64,000 nt of DNA from Streptomyces sp. SLBN-31 (GCF_006715395.1 NZ_VFNC01000001.1:682001-746000), one strand, 5' to 3'; positions 1 through 8,547 are shown, numbered from the stretch's first letter. Made by a program: numbers and translations. The notes: a model not told the origin generated them from the letters alone.

Positions 1-887
1 AGGCCTCGGTGACGTACGAGGGCAAGACCTACGGTGTGCCGTACTACGCCGGCGGCCGCGTCGCCAACTGGCGCAAGGACCTCTTCGCCTCGGTCGGCGT
101 GAAGTCCGCGCCGAAGACGTACGCCGAACTGACCGCCGCCCTCGACAAGGTGCAGAAGAAGGAGGGGAACAAGTTCTCCGCCTGGTACCAGCCCACCCGT
201 GACTGGTACGCGGCCATGTCCTTCGTCTACGACGCCGGCGGCTCCATAGCCAAGGAGGAGGGCGGCCAGTGGAAGGCCAACCTCTCCTCGCCCGAGTCGA
301 TCAAGGGCCTGACCGAGTTCAAGAACGTCGTCGACAAGTACATGCACGGCGACAAGACCAAGGACGAGTCCGACCGTTACATCGTCTACGGCCAGGGCAA
401 GTCGGGCATGATCTTCGGCGCGGCGTGGGAGGGCGCGACCTCCGCCGACCCGAAGAACGACAAGACCGGCAAGCTCAAGGACAACCTCGAGAACTTCGTG
501 ATGCCCGGTCCGTCCGGCAAGAACATGCCCGTCTTCCTGGGCGGTTCGGACCTCGCCATCCCGGTCAAGTCCAAGGCGCAGGGCGTCGCCGCCGAGTGGA
601 TCAACGCCTTCACCGGCCCCTCCGGCCAGAAGGGCCTGATGGCCAAGGGCAACCTGCCCAACAACAAGACCGACCTCGCGACACTCAAGAACGACCCCGC
701 GACGGCGGTCCCGGCCACCGCGGCCGAGTCCAACTGGTTCGTCCCGATGGCGCCCGGCTGGGGTCAGGTCGAGAAGGCCCAGGTCCTGCAGACGATGCTG
801 CAGAGCATCGGCACCGGCAAGAAGTCGGTCGAGGCCGCCGCGAAGGATGCGGACACCGCGATCGACAAGGTCATCAACACCAAGTGA
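1..887 (+). CDS. dasA: Sugar-binding lipoprotein of chitobiose ABC transporter (DasA), 5' end cut by window
   Basis: Only the C-terminal ~294 residues are present; the reading frame runs in from the left edge, so the signal peptide and lipobox cannot be seen. The visible part has the fold pattern of family 1 extracellular solute-binding proteins, including YGVPYYAGG near the start, the GKSGMIFGAAWEG segment, and a Lys-rich C terminus. It is followed by two MalF/MalG-type permeases and a GH3 N-acetylglucosaminidase, which is the dasABC-dasD arrangement of Streptomyces. In that system DasA binds N,N'-diacetylchitobiose outside the membrane and delivers it to DasBC, energised by the shared ATPase MsiK encoded elsewhere. 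The assignment rests on sequence recognition plus gene order. Confidence 0.9.
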   Translation, partial: ASVTYEGKTYGVPYYAGGRVANWRKDLFASVGVKSAPKTYAELTAALDKVQKKEGNKFSAWYQPTRDWYAAMSFVYDAGGSIAKEEGGQWKANLSSPESIKGLTEFKNVVDKYMHGDKTKDESDRYIVYGQGKSGMIFGAAWEGATSADPKNDKTGKLKDNLENFVMPGPSGKNMPVFLGGSDLAIPVKSKAQGVAAEWINAFTGPSGQKGLMAKGNLPNNKTDLATLKNDPATAVPATAAESNWFVPMAPGWGQVEKAQVLQTMLQSIGTGKKSVEAAAKDADTAIDKVINTK

Positions 888-893
888 CCTGCA

Positions 894-923
894 AGCGGGG
901 TTCCGTCTCGGCGGAACCCCGCT
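894..923 (+). terminator. Stem-loop between dasA and dasB
   Basis: The arms AGCGGGGTTCCG (894-905) and CGGAACCCCGCT (912-923) pair perfectly over 12 bp around a 6-base loop. No T-run follows, and dasB begins 37 bases later on the same strand. It may act as a partial terminator or an mRNA-stabilising 3' end that keeps the binding protein above the permeases. Confidence 0.75.
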
Positions 924-959
924 GTCCGTACGACCTGAGGGACCGCTGAGGAGCGCGCG

Positions 960-1949
960 ATGAGTGCCGCAGACACCACCACCCCTGCCAAGGTGCCGCC
1001 GCCGCGGCAGGCGCCGCCACCACCGCCGGTCGCCAAAACCCCCCGCAGAGGCGGGACTTCGGGCGGCACGACCACGCCCTGGCTGCTGCTCGCGCCCTGT
1101 CTGCTGATCCTGGCGCTGGTCCTCGGCTATCCGCTGGTCCGCCTGGTCACCCTGTCCTTCCAGAAGTTCGGCCAGTCCCAGCTGTGGGGCTTCCAGCCGG
1201 CCGACTGGGTCGGGTTCCACAACTTCAGCGGGGTGCTGAGCGACGGCGAGTTCTGGCAGGTCGTGCTGCGCACGATCGTCTTCGCGGCCGGCTCGGTCGT
1301 GTTCACGATGGTGCTGGGCATGTTGATCGCCCTGCTCCTGCAGCGGGTTTCCGGCTGGGTGAAGACGCTGGTCAACATCGCGCTGGTGGCCAGCTGGGGC
1401 ATGCCGATCATCGTCGCCACCACGGTCTTCAAGTGGCTGTTCGACGCCGACTACGGCATCCTCAACGCGCTGCTGAGCAAGCTCCCCGGCATGGACCTGA
1501 TCGGGCACAACTGGTTCGCCAGCGGCCCGCAGGGGCTCGCCGTGATCATGCTGCTGGTGGTGTGGGGAGCGGTCCCGTTCGTCGTCATCACCCTCAGCGC
1601 CGGCCTCACCCAGGTCCCGGCCGAACTGGAGGAGGCCGCCCGCCTCGACGGCGCGGGTTCCTGGGGCGTCTTCCGGTACGTCACCCTGCCCATCCTCAAG
1701 CCGATCATCGTGATGCTCACGACCCTGTCGGTCATCTGGGACATGGGCGTCTTCCCCCAGGTCTTCGTGATGCGCAACGGCCATCCCGAGCAGGAGTTCC
1801 AGCTGCTGACCACCTACTCCTACGACCGGGCCTTCGTGGTCAACGACTACGCGCAGGGCTCGGCGATCGCCCTGATCACCGTGGTGCTGCTGCTCGGCGT
1901 GGTCGCGGTGTACATGCGCCAGATGCTGAAGATCGGAGAGGTCGAATGA
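960..1949 (+). CDS. dasB: Chitobiose ABC transporter permease (DasB)
   Basis: This 329-residue MalF-type inner-membrane permease would form the channel with DasC. A Pro-rich cytoplasmic N terminus of about 40 residues precedes the first membrane segment, which begins near WLLLAPCLLIL. About six membrane segments are apparent. The EAA loop that contacts the ATPase begins EEAARLDGAG near residue 222 and ends at LPILKP. The ATG at 960 has a GAGGAG Shine-Dalgarno 7-12 bases upstream. The stop overlaps the start of dasC (ATGA), indicating translational coupling. Confidence 0.92.
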   Translation: MSAADTTTPAKVPPPRQAPPPPPVAKTPRRGGTSGGTTTPWLLLAPCLLILALVLGYPLVRLVTLSFQKFGQSQLWGFQPADWVGFHNFSGVLSDGEFWQVVLRTIVFAAGSVVFTMVLGMLIALLLQRVSGWVKTLVNIALVASWGMPIIVATTVFKWLFDADYGILNALLSKLPGMDLIGHNWFASGPQGLAVIMLLVVWGAVPFVVITLSAGLTQVPAELEEAARLDGAGSWGVFRYVTLPILKPIIVMLTTLSVIWDMGVFPQVFVMRNGHPEQEFQLLTTYSYDRAFVVNDYAQGSAIALITVVLLLGVVAVYMRQMLKIGEVE

Positions 1950-2794
1950 GTGGCACGATCGCTACGGGGCGGCGGCCCCGCAGGTCCAGGGCCGGCTGGA
2001 ACCTCCTCGGTCTGCTGGTCTTCGTCACCGCCGGCTTCCCCGTCTACTGGATGCTCAACACGGCGATCAAGCCGGCCAAGGACACCATCGACCCCGATCC
2101 GAGCCTGTTCCCCACCGGCTTCACGCTCTCCAACTTCAGCCGGGCACTGGACATCGCGGACTTCTGGGGCCCGGTCGGCCGCAGCCTGCTCGTCTCCCTG
2201 TCCGTGGTGGCGATCGGCATCGTCGTCGGCATGCTGGCCGCGCTCGCCATCTCCCGGTTCGCCTTCCGCGGCCGCAAGATCGTCATCGTCGGCATCCTCG
2301 CCGTCCAGATGGTCCCGCTGGTCGCCATGATCATCCCGGTCTTCCTGCTCCTGAACGACCTGCATCAGTACGACAAGCTCACCGGACTGATCATCACTTA
2401 CCTGACCTTCATCCTCCCCTTCACGGTGTGGACGCTGCGCGGCTTCATCGTCAACATCCCCCGGGAACTGGAGGAGGCGGCCATGGTCGACGGCTGCTCC
2501 CGCACCGCCGCCTTCGTCCGCGTGGTCTTCCCGCTCCTCGCCCCCGGCATGGTCGCCACCTCGGTCTACGGCTTCATCCAGGCCTGGAACGAGTACCTCT
2601 ACGCCCTGATGCTGCTCAGCCAGGAGCACCAGACGGCGACCGTGTGGCTCGGCAACTTCACCACCAAGCACGGCACCGAATACGCCCCGATGATGGCCGG
2701 AGCCACGATGATGGCCGTGCCGATCGTCGTGCTGTTCCTCCTCGTCCAGCGCAAGATGGCCGCGGGCCTGACCGCGGGCGCAGTGAAGGGATAA
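1946..2794 (+). CDS. dasC: Chitobiose ABC transporter permease (DasC)
   Basis: This 282-residue MalG-type permease is the second channel subunit of the DasABC importer. The start ATG at 1946 overlaps the dasB stop by four bases, and GGAGAGG lies just upstream. The frame stays open further upstream, but that part is a shadow of dasB. A basic N terminus precedes the first membrane segment (LLGLLVFVTAGFPVYWML). The EAA loop begins EEAAMVDGCS near residue 176. No ATPase gene is present, consistent with use of a shared ATPase such as MsiK. Confidence 0.92.
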   Translation: MSGTIATGRRPRRSRAGWNLLGLLVFVTAGFPVYWMLNTAIKPAKDTIDPDPSLFPTGFTLSNFSRALDIADFWGPVGRSLLVSLSVVAIGIVVGMLAALAISRFAFRGRKIVIVGILAVQMVPLVAMIIPVFLLLNDLHQYDKLTGLIITYLTFILPFTVWTLRGFIVNIPRELEEAAMVDGCSRTAAFVRVVFPLLAPGMVATSVYGFIQAWNEYLYALMLLSQEHQTATVWLGNFTTKHGTEYAPMMAGATMMAVPIVVLFLLVQRKMAAGLTAGAVKG

Positions 2795-2803
2795 CGCCCC
2801 CCG

Positions 2804-4291
2804 ATGACGACATTCGCCAGCGGCACAGACACCCTGACGCGCGACGCCCTGACGGTCCTTCAACCCGGTTTCACCGGCACCACGGCCCCCGACTGGCTGC
2901 TGCGGCGCCTCGGGGAGGGCCTCGCCTCCGTCGGTCTGTTCGGCCGCAACATCGCCTCCGCCGAGCAACTGTCGGTGCTGACCGCCCAGTTGCGGGCCGA
3001 GCGGGACGACGTCCTCGTCGCCATCGACGAGGAGGGCGGCGACGTGACCCGGCTGGAGGTGCGGACCGGGTCGTCCTTCCCCGGCAACCACGCCCTGGGT
3101 GCGGTGGACGACGTCGACCTCACGCGCGACGTGGCCGCCGAACTGGGCCGCCGCCTCGCCGCCTGCGGCGTCAACCTCAACTGGGCCCCGTCCGCCGACG
3201 TCAACTCCAACGCCGCCAACCCGGTGATCGGCGTCCGCTCCTTCGGTGCCGAGCCGAGCCTGGTCGCCCGCCACACCGCCGCCTACGTCGCCGGCCTGCA
3301 GTCGGCCGGAGTGGCGGCCTGCACCAAGCACTTCCCGGGCCACGGCGACACGGCCGTCGACTCCCACCACGCGCTCCCGCGCATCGACGTGCCCGCCGAG
3401 GTCCTGTCCGAACGCGAACTGGCCCCCTTCCGCGCGGCGATCGCCGCCGGCACCCGCGCCGTCATGAGCGCCCACATCCTGGTCCCCGCCCTGGACCCGG
3501 GCCGCCCGGCGACCCTCTCCCACCGCATCCTCACGGATCTCCTGCGCCGCGAACTCGGCTACGACGGCCTGATCGTCACCGACGGCATGGAGATGCGGGC
3601 GATCGCAGACACCTACGGCATCGAACGCGGCAGCGTCCTCGCGATCGCCGCCGGCGCCGACGCGATCTGCGTGGGCGGCGGCCTCGCCGACGACGAGACG
3701 GTACGGCGCCTGCGGGACGCCCTGGTCTCGGCGGTCCGCTCCGGCGAACTCCCCGAGGCCCGCCTGGCGGAGGCGGCCGACCGGGTCAGGTCCCTGGCGC
3801 GCTGGACGGCCACCACGAAGGAGGCCCGGCCGCAGCCCGGCCCCGACACCGAGGTGGGCCTGCGCGCGGCCCGCCGGGCGCTGCGCCTGACCGGCGCGGA
3901 CACCTTCACCCCGCTCACCGACCCGCCCTACGTCGCCGCCCTCACCCCGGTGGCCAACATCGCGGTCGGCGACGAGACCCCCTGGGGGGTGGCGGCGGAG
4001 CTGTTCCACCTCCTGCCGGGCACGGAGACGGGCACGTTCTCCGGCGAGGACGCGGGCCTGGCCACACTGGCCGCCGCGGGCCCCCGCCGTATCGTCGCCG
4101 TGGTCCGCGACGAACACCGCCACCCCTGGATGGCCGCGGCCCTGGACTCGATCCTGAGGTCCCGCCCCGACACGGTCGTGATCGAGATGGGCCTGCCCCA
4201 GGCACCCCCGCGCGGCGCCCTGCACATCGCCACCCACGGCGCGGCCAGAGTCTGCGGCCGAGCGGCAGCGGAGATCATCGCAGGCGCCTAG
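2804..4291 (+). CDS. dasD: GH3 family beta-N-acetylglucosaminidase (DasD/NagZ-like)
   Basis: This 495-residue protein lacks an obvious signal peptide, so it probably hydrolyses imported chitobiose to N-acetylglucosamine in the cytoplasm. It carries the NagZ-type signature KHFPGHGDT near residue 175, followed by SHHALPRI, which supplies the Asp/His general acid-base pair of this subfamily. The segment VTDGMEM near residue 257 supplies the expected Asp nucleophile. It starts 9 bases after dasC and ends in a strong hairpin, so it is the last gene of the operon. The roughly 110-residue C-terminal region resembles that of other actinobacterial GH3 proteins and is of unclear role. Confidence 0.9.
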   Translation: MTTFASGTDTLTRDALTVLQPGFTGTTAPDWLLRRLGEGLASVGLFGRNIASAEQLSVLTAQLRAERDDVLVAIDEEGGDVTRLEVRTGSSFPGNHALGAVDDVDLTRDVAAELGRRLAACGVNLNWAPSADVNSNAANPVIGVRSFGAEPSLVARHTAAYVAGLQSAGVAACTKHFPGHGDTAVDSHHALPRIDVPAEVLSERELAPFRAAIAAGTRAVMSAHILVPALDPGRPATLSHRILTDLLRRELGYDGLIVTDGMEMRAIADTYGIERGSVLAIAAGADAICVGGGLADDETVRRLRDALVSAVRSGELPEARLAEAADRVRSLARWTATTKEARPQPGPDTEVGLRAARRALRLTGADTFTPLTDPPYVAALTPVANIAVGDETPWGVAAELFHLLPGTETGTFSGEDAGLATLAAAGPRRIVAVVRDEHRHPWMAAALDSILRSRPDTVVIEMGLPQAPPRGALHIATHGAARVCGRAAAEIIAGA

Positions 4292-4305
4292 CCGTTACGA
4301 CGCCG

Positions 4306-4340
4306 AAGGCGCCGGTCCCTCGAAAGAGAACCGGCGCCTT
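4306..4340. terminator. Terminator after dasD, possibly bidirectional
   Basis: The arms AAGGCGCCGGT (4306-4316) and ACCGGCGCCTT (4330-4340) pair perfectly over 11 bp with a 13-base loop. It lies between the convergent dasD (ends 4291) and nagB (ends 4434). Confidence 0.8.
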
Positions 4341-4343
4341 TGC

Positions 4344-4398
4344 CGCGCCCCAAGGGGCGCGGGAAACTGCGCGAGCAACCCCCGCCTCCCGCAGCCCG
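4344..4398. repeat. Dispersed Streptomyces intergenic repeat
   Basis: The stretch includes CAAGGGGCGCGGGAAACTGC (4351-4370) followed by GCGAGCAACC and a CCCGC-rich tail. It closely resembles a short sequence I recall as very common between genes in Streptomyces (GGGGCGCGGGGAACTGCGCGAC...). The GGGGCGC/GCGCCCC pairing at its left end makes a small hairpin. Multiplicity in this genome cannot be checked from one window. Confidence 0.6.
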
Positions 4399-4433
4399 AA
4401 AACCACGGCCACCCGGCAGACGAAACCGCTGAA

Positions 4434-5219
4434 TCAAATCCCCTGCCAGTCAGGCTTGTTGACGTACGTGTGCCGGAAATAGTGCGCCAGCTTCAACTTG
4501 GACGCGGCGTCCTCGTCGACCACGACCGTCGCATGCGGGTGCAGCTGCAGTGCCGACGCCGGGCACACCGATGCCAGCGGCCCCTCCACACTCGCGGCGA
4601 CCGCGTCGGCCTTGCCCTCGCCCGTGGCGAGGAGCACGACGTGCCGGGCGTCGAGGATCGTCCCGATGCCCTGGGTGATGACGTGGTGCGGCACCTGCTC
4701 GATGTCACCCTCGAAGAACCGCGCGTTGTCGATCCGCGTCTGCTCGGTCAGCGTCTTGATGCGCGTCCGGGAGGCGAGCGAGGAACACGGTTCGTTGAAG
4801 CCGATGTGCCCGTCCGTACCGATCCCGAGCAGCTGCAGATCCACGCCGCCCGCCTCGGCCAGCGCCGTGTCGTACGCCTCGCAGGCGCCCAGAACGTCCT
4901 CGGCCGTCCCGTCGGGTCCCATGAACGCGTCCACCGCGATGCCCAGCGGCTCCAGCACCTCGCGCCGCAGCACGGACCGGTACGACTCGGGATGGTCGGC
5001 CGGCAGCCCCACGTACTCGTCGAGCTGCGCCACCCGGGCCCGCGAGGTGTCCACGGCCCCGGCGGCCACCTTGGCGGCCAGCGCCTGATAGACGGGCAGC
5101 GGGGTCGAGCCGGTGGCCACGCCGAGCAGCGCGTCCGGCTTGCGCCGCAGAAGCCGCGCCATGGCCTCGGCGACGATCTCGCCGCCCGCCTTGGCGTCCG
5201 GGACGATGACAACTTCCAC
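4434..5219 (-). CDS. nagB: Glucosamine-6-phosphate deaminase (NagB)
   Basis: This 261-residue enzyme converts glucosamine 6-phosphate to fructose 6-phosphate and ammonia, the last step of GlcNAc catabolism. Family landmarks are GVATGSTP near residue 33, LDEY at 66-69, and GIGTDGHIGFNEP at 132-144. The last contains the catalytic Asp and His. Length is normal for the family. The gene is transcribed away from the SIS-domain gene at 5416, and a DasR-like operator lies 54-69 bases upstream of its start codon. Confidence 0.95.
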   Translation of the reverse strand: MEVVIVPDAKAGGEIVAEAMARLLRRKPDALLGVATGSTPLPVYQALAAKVAAGAVDTSRARVAQLDEYVGLPADHPESYRSVLRREVLEPLGIAVDAFMGPDGTAEDVLGACEAYDTALAEAGGVDLQLLGIGTDGHIGFNEPCSSLASRTRIKTLTEQTRIDNARFFEGDIEQVPHHVITQGIGTILDARHVVLLATGEGKADAVAASVEGPLASVCPASALQLHPHATVVVDEDAASKLKLAHYFRHTYVNKPDWQGI

Positions 5220-5272
5220 GCTGGGCCTGCCGATCTGAAAGAGGGGGACTCAACCGGTACCTGGAAGGGTCA

Positions 5273-5288
5273 GGTGGTTTAGACCAAT
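5273..5288. promoter_or_regulatory. DasR-responsive element (dre) candidate
   Basis: The 16-mer GGTGGTTTAGACCAAT holds the perfect inverted core TGGT-TTAG-ACCA (5275-5286) typical of sites for DasR, the GlcN6P-sensing GntR-family repressor. It lies between nagB and the divergent SIS gene, so it could control both. Confidence 0.82.
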
Positions 5289-5415
5289 CTAACAGAGGTG
5301 ACCCCTGGGGCCCAGGGGAACCGACGCCTCCCGGTTCCACCCCGCGGGCGGGCATCATTCGCCCCGGGGGAGTGGAATGGGTGCTGCCCCGCGGACCGAG
5401 CCAGGAGGAACGACC

Positions 5416-6486
5416 ATGACCGCCACGACACCGGAGCCCCGGACCGACGTCCCGGGCCGGACCATGGCCCGGGAGATGGCCGAGCAGCCGGCCGTGCTGC
5501 GCCGCCTCCTGGACGAGGGAGCCCCCGCCATCACGCAGGTGGCCCGGGCGATCGCCGCCCGCCGGCCCCGCTTCGTCCTGCTGACCGCCCGTGGCACCTC
5601 CGACAACGCCGCGCTCTACGCCAAGTACCTCCTCGAGATCCGCCTCGGCCTGCCCTGCGGCCTCACCTCGATGTCCACCACCACGGCCTACGGCGCCCGG
5701 CCGGACCTCACCGACGTCCTCGTCGTCACCGTCAGCCAGTCCGGCGGCTCCCCGGACCTGGTCGCCTCGACCAGGGCCGCCCGTGAGGCCGGCGCGATCA
5801 CCCTCGCCGTCACCAACAACCCCGACTCCCCGCTGGCCGGCGTCTCCGAGTACCACGTCGACGTCATGGCGGGACCGGAGAAGGCCCTCCCCGCGACCAA
5901 GACCTACACGGCCTCCCTCCTCGCCCTCTACCTCTTCGTCGAAGGCCTGCGCGGCGGCGACGGCGCCGCCGCCAAGCCGCTGCCCGACCTCGCCGAGCAG
6001 CTGCTCGCCCGCCAGGACGAGGTCCGTGCCCTCGCCGCCCGCTACCGCTTCGCCGAACGCATGGTCATCACCTCGCGCGGCTACGGCTATCCCACGGCCA
6101 AGGAAGCCGCCCTGAAGCTGATGGAGACCAGCTACATCCCGGCGCTCTCCTACTCCGGCGCCGACCTCCTGCACGGTCCGCTCGCCATGGTCGACAACGT
6201 CTCCCCGGTGATCGCGGTCGTGACGGACGGCAAGGGCGGGGAGGCCCTCCAGCCCGTGCTCGACCGGCTGCGCGGCCGGGGCGCCGACCTCTTCGTCGTC
6301 GGTCCCGCCCATCAGGTCGAGCAGGCCTCCGCCGGCTTCGTGCTGCCCACCGAGGGCGTGGCCGAGGAGGTCCAGCCGATCCTGGAGATCATCCCCCTGC
6401 AACTGCTGGCCTACGAGGTCACCATCGCCCGCGGCCAGGACCCGGACGCACCCCGCGCCCTGGCCAAGGTCACCGAGACCCACTGA
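5416..6486 (+). CDS. SIS-domain aminosugar isomerase/deaminase (NagB-II/AgaS-like)
   Basis: This 356-residue protein has two sugar-isomerase (SIS) domains, roughly residues 40-170 and 205-340. Recognisable pieces are TARGTSDNAALYAKYL, SQSGGSPD, ATKTYTA and SGADLLHGP. The C-terminal GQDPDAPRALAKVTET segment is like that of SIS-type glucosamine-6-phosphate deaminases and the isomerase half of GlmS. The ATG at 5416 was chosen because CCAGGAGGAA lies at the right distance; an earlier in-frame ATG at 5377 has no ribosome site. It is divergent from nagB across a dre site, so GlcN6P deamination or a related phosphosugar reaction is likely. The exact substrate is inferred. Confidence 0.8.
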   Translation: MTATTPEPRTDVPGRTMAREMAEQPAVLRRLLDEGAPAITQVARAIAARRPRFVLLTARGTSDNAALYAKYLLEIRLGLPCGLTSMSTTTAYGARPDLTDVLVVTVSQSGGSPDLVASTRAAREAGAITLAVTNNPDSPLAGVSEYHVDVMAGPEKALPATKTYTASLLALYLFVEGLRGGDGAAAKPLPDLAEQLLARQDEVRALAARYRFAERMVITSRGYGYPTAKEAALKLMETSYIPALSYSGADLLHGPLAMVDNVSPVIAVVTDGKGGEALQPVLDRLRGRGADLFVVGPAHQVEQASAGFVLPTEGVAEEVQPILEIIPLQLLAYEVTIARGQDPDAPRALAKVTETH

Positions 6487-6623
6487 GGAAATTGCATGGC
6501 CGTCTGGCCCCGCACATGAACCCACACAGGCTAGGCTGCGTGGTGGATGTCAGGGCGTCCGGCCAGTTGGAGCCGTTCGGGAAAATACCAACAACGAACA
6601 GCCTCCAACGCATGGACACCCCG

Positions 6624-6639
6624 AGTGGTCTAGTCCACA
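6624..6639. promoter_or_regulatory. Second dre-like site, upstream of the histidine kinase
   Basis: AGTGGTCTAGTCCACA has arms GTGG/CCAC around TCTAGT and is close to the published DasR consensus form. It lies 245-260 bases upstream of the kinase start and 138 bases after the SIS gene. Confidence 0.6.
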
Positions 6640-6870
6640 ATTGAAACAGTGCGCAGCAGCACGAACAGGCTTCCGTCTTCCCCGCACAGGAAGACGGACC
6701 GAGGAACCGGAGCTCTCTGCCCTGACTGCCCCGGCTCCTCAACCTTCGGCCGATACCGGGACCGCACACCCCGCGGCCGATACTGCTCCGGGCTGCGGTG
6801 CCGGGAGGGTTGAGGGTCCCTCTCAGGCGCCGCGGCCCGCGGGTGTTTCTGGGCCACACATACCCCCAGG

Positions 6871-6883
6871 TACGCTCGCACAC
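6871..6883 (+). promoter_or_regulatory. Candidate leaderless promoter -10 box
   Basis: TACGCT (6871-6876) is followed by 7 bases and then GTG at 6884. This is the spacing of leaderless actinobacterial transcripts, and no Shine-Dalgarno is present. Confidence 0.5.
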
Positions 6884-8359
6884 GTGCCCTCCATGAACGA
6901 ACTGGTCCGCCAGCACACCGCCCTCGACGACTCCGACCTCGAGTGGCTCCATCTGCTGGTCTCGGAGTGGCAGCTGCTCTCCGACCTCTCCTTCGCCGAC
7001 CTCGTCCTGTGGGTCCCCACCAGCGACGGCACCCGGTACGTGTCCGTGGCGCAGATGCGGCCCAACACCGGCCCCACCTCCTACCAGGACGACATGGTCG
7101 GCCACCTCGTCCCGCGCGGCCGCCGCCCGATGCTGGACGCGGCCCTGGACGAGGGCCGGATCGTGCGCGAGGGCGATCCGGAGTGGCGCGAGGAGGTCCC
7201 GGTCCGGGTCGAGTCGATTCCGGTCCGCCGCGACGGGCGCGTCCTCGGTGTCATCGCCCGCAACACCAACCTGCTGACCGTGCGCACCCCGAGCCGCCTT
7301 GAGCTGACCTACCTCCAGAGCGCCTCGGACCTCGCGCAGATGATCGCGGCCGGCTCCTTCCCCTTCGCCAACCAGCAGATGGACATGGACGCCGCCCCGC
7401 GCGTCGGTGACGGCCTGATCCGGCTCGACGCGGACGGCATCGTCCAGTACGCCTCGCCGAACGCGCTGTCCGCGTACCACCGCATGGGCCTCGCCTCCGA
7501 CCTCGTCGGCCAGCACCTCGGCCGGACCACCGCCGAACTCGCCCCGACCCGCGGCCCGGTGGACGAGGCGCTGTCCAAGGTGGCCAGCGGCTGGGCGCCG
7601 CGCGAGTTCGAGATCGAGGCCCACGACGGGGTCATCCAGTTCCGCGCGATCCCGCTCAAACCCAAGGGCACCCGCATCGGTTCACTCGTGCTGCTCCGGG
7701 ACGTCACCGAACTGCGCCGCCGCGAGCGTGAGTTGATCACCAAGGACGCGACCATCCGGGAGATCCACCACCGGGTGAAGAACAACCTCCAGACGGTCGC
7801 CGCCCTCCTTCGGCTCCAGGCCCGCCGCATCGACTCCGAGCGCGGCCGCGAGGCGCTGGAGGAGGCGGTGCGGCGGGTCGGCTCCATCGCGATCGTGCAC
7901 GAGACGCTGTCTCAGAACCTGGACGAGCGCGTGGAGTTCGACGAGATCGCCGACCGGGTGCTGGCCATGGTCGCGGAGATCTCGCCGGGCAAGGTCACCG
8001 GCCGGCGTACCGGCCGGTTCGGCATCCTCGACGCGGAGGTCGCCACCCCGCTGTCCATGGTGCTCACCGAGATCCTGCAGAACGCCCTCGAACACGGTTT
8101 CCGCGAGGGCGACACCGGCACCGTCGAGGTCTCGGCCGTCCGCGGGGGCACCACGAAGGAGGCCCGCCTGCTGGTCACCGTCCAGGACGACGGCGTCGGC
8201 CTGCCCGAGGGATTCGACCCGCACACCGCGGGCAACCTCGGCCTGCAGATCGTACGGACGCTGGTGGAAGGCGAGTTGGGCGGTACGTTCGACATGGTCC
8301 CGGCTCCCGACCGGGGCACCCGGGTCATCCTCGACGTGCCGGTGCGGGCCAACAAGTAG
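6884..8359 (+). CDS. pdtaS: PdtaS-like sensor histidine kinase (GAF-like, PAS, HisKA_2, HATPase)
   Basis: The 491-residue soluble protein has no membrane segment. Its N terminus (EWQLLSDLSFADLVLWVPT) is very like the GAF-type domain of Mycobacterium PdtaS (Rv3220c). A PAS domain covers about residues 155-275. The HisKA_2 motif EIHHRVKNNLQTVAALL near residue 290 carries the phospho-acceptor His, and a HATPase domain (TEILQNALEH, DDGVGLP) ends the protein. PdtaS partners the ANTAR-domain RNA-binding regulator PdtaR, which is not in this window. GTG 6884 was chosen for its leaderless context and alignment; ATG 6893 is possible. The convergent wblE neighbour repeats the mycobacterial whiB1-pdtaS pairing. 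Confidence 0.87.
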   Translation: MPSMNELVRQHTALDDSDLEWLHLLVSEWQLLSDLSFADLVLWVPTSDGTRYVSVAQMRPNTGPTSYQDDMVGHLVPRGRRPMLDAALDEGRIVREGDPEWREEVPVRVESIPVRRDGRVLGVIARNTNLLTVRTPSRLELTYLQSASDLAQMIAAGSFPFANQQMDMDAAPRVGDGLIRLDADGIVQYASPNALSAYHRMGLASDLVGQHLGRTTAELAPTRGPVDEALSKVASGWAPREFEIEAHDGVIQFRAIPLKPKGTRIGSLVLLRDVTELRRRERELITKDATIREIHHRVKNNLQTVAALLRLQARRIDSERGREALEEAVRRVGSIAIVHETLSQNLDERVEFDEIADRVLAMVAEISPGKVTGRRTGRFGILDAEVATPLSMVLTEILQNALEHGFREGDTGTVEVSAVRGGTTKEARLLVTVQDDGVGLPEGFDPHTAGNLGLQIVRTLVEGELGGTFDMVPAPDRGTRVILDVPVRANK

Positions 8360-8399
8360 ACCTGCCCCGCGGAGGTCGCTTCCGTGAACCACAGCAAGA

Positions 8400-8429
8400 A
8401 GCCCCGGACCCATTCCCGGGTCCGGGGCT
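8400..8429. terminator. Terminator between the PdtaS-like gene and wblE
   Basis: AGCCCCGGACCC (8400-8411) pairs perfectly with GGGTCCGGGGCT (8418-8429) around a 6-base loop. It lies between convergent genes and could serve both strands. Confidence 0.82.
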
Positions 8430-8547
8430 CGAATGCTCGTTGCCAGCTTGTGCTGCGCATCGGGGGTACTGCGCGCTGCGGCTCGGGGGCGGGAGATGCG
8501 TACTCGCTGTACGCGCCGCCAAGCTCAGGCTTTGTGGGGCGGGTGGG

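Larger units (their letters stand above)
6487..6883. other. 397-base intergenic region before the PdtaS-like kinase
   Basis: No convincing gene is visible. It contains a dre-like site (6624-6639), the direct repeat CGGCCGATAC in its second half, and a -10-like TACGCT immediately before the kinase start. An in-frame open stretch from 6641 into the kinase gene lacks a ribosome site. Confidence 0.6.

Noticed and set aside
1847..4237. Long minus-strand open frame across dasC and dasD
   Set aside because: Shadow of the two real genes; composition is that of an antisense GC-rich frame.
6641..6883. N-terminal extension of the PdtaS-like kinase
   Set aside because: No ribosome site, Pro/Ala-rich low-complexity translation, and homologous proteins start at about 6884.
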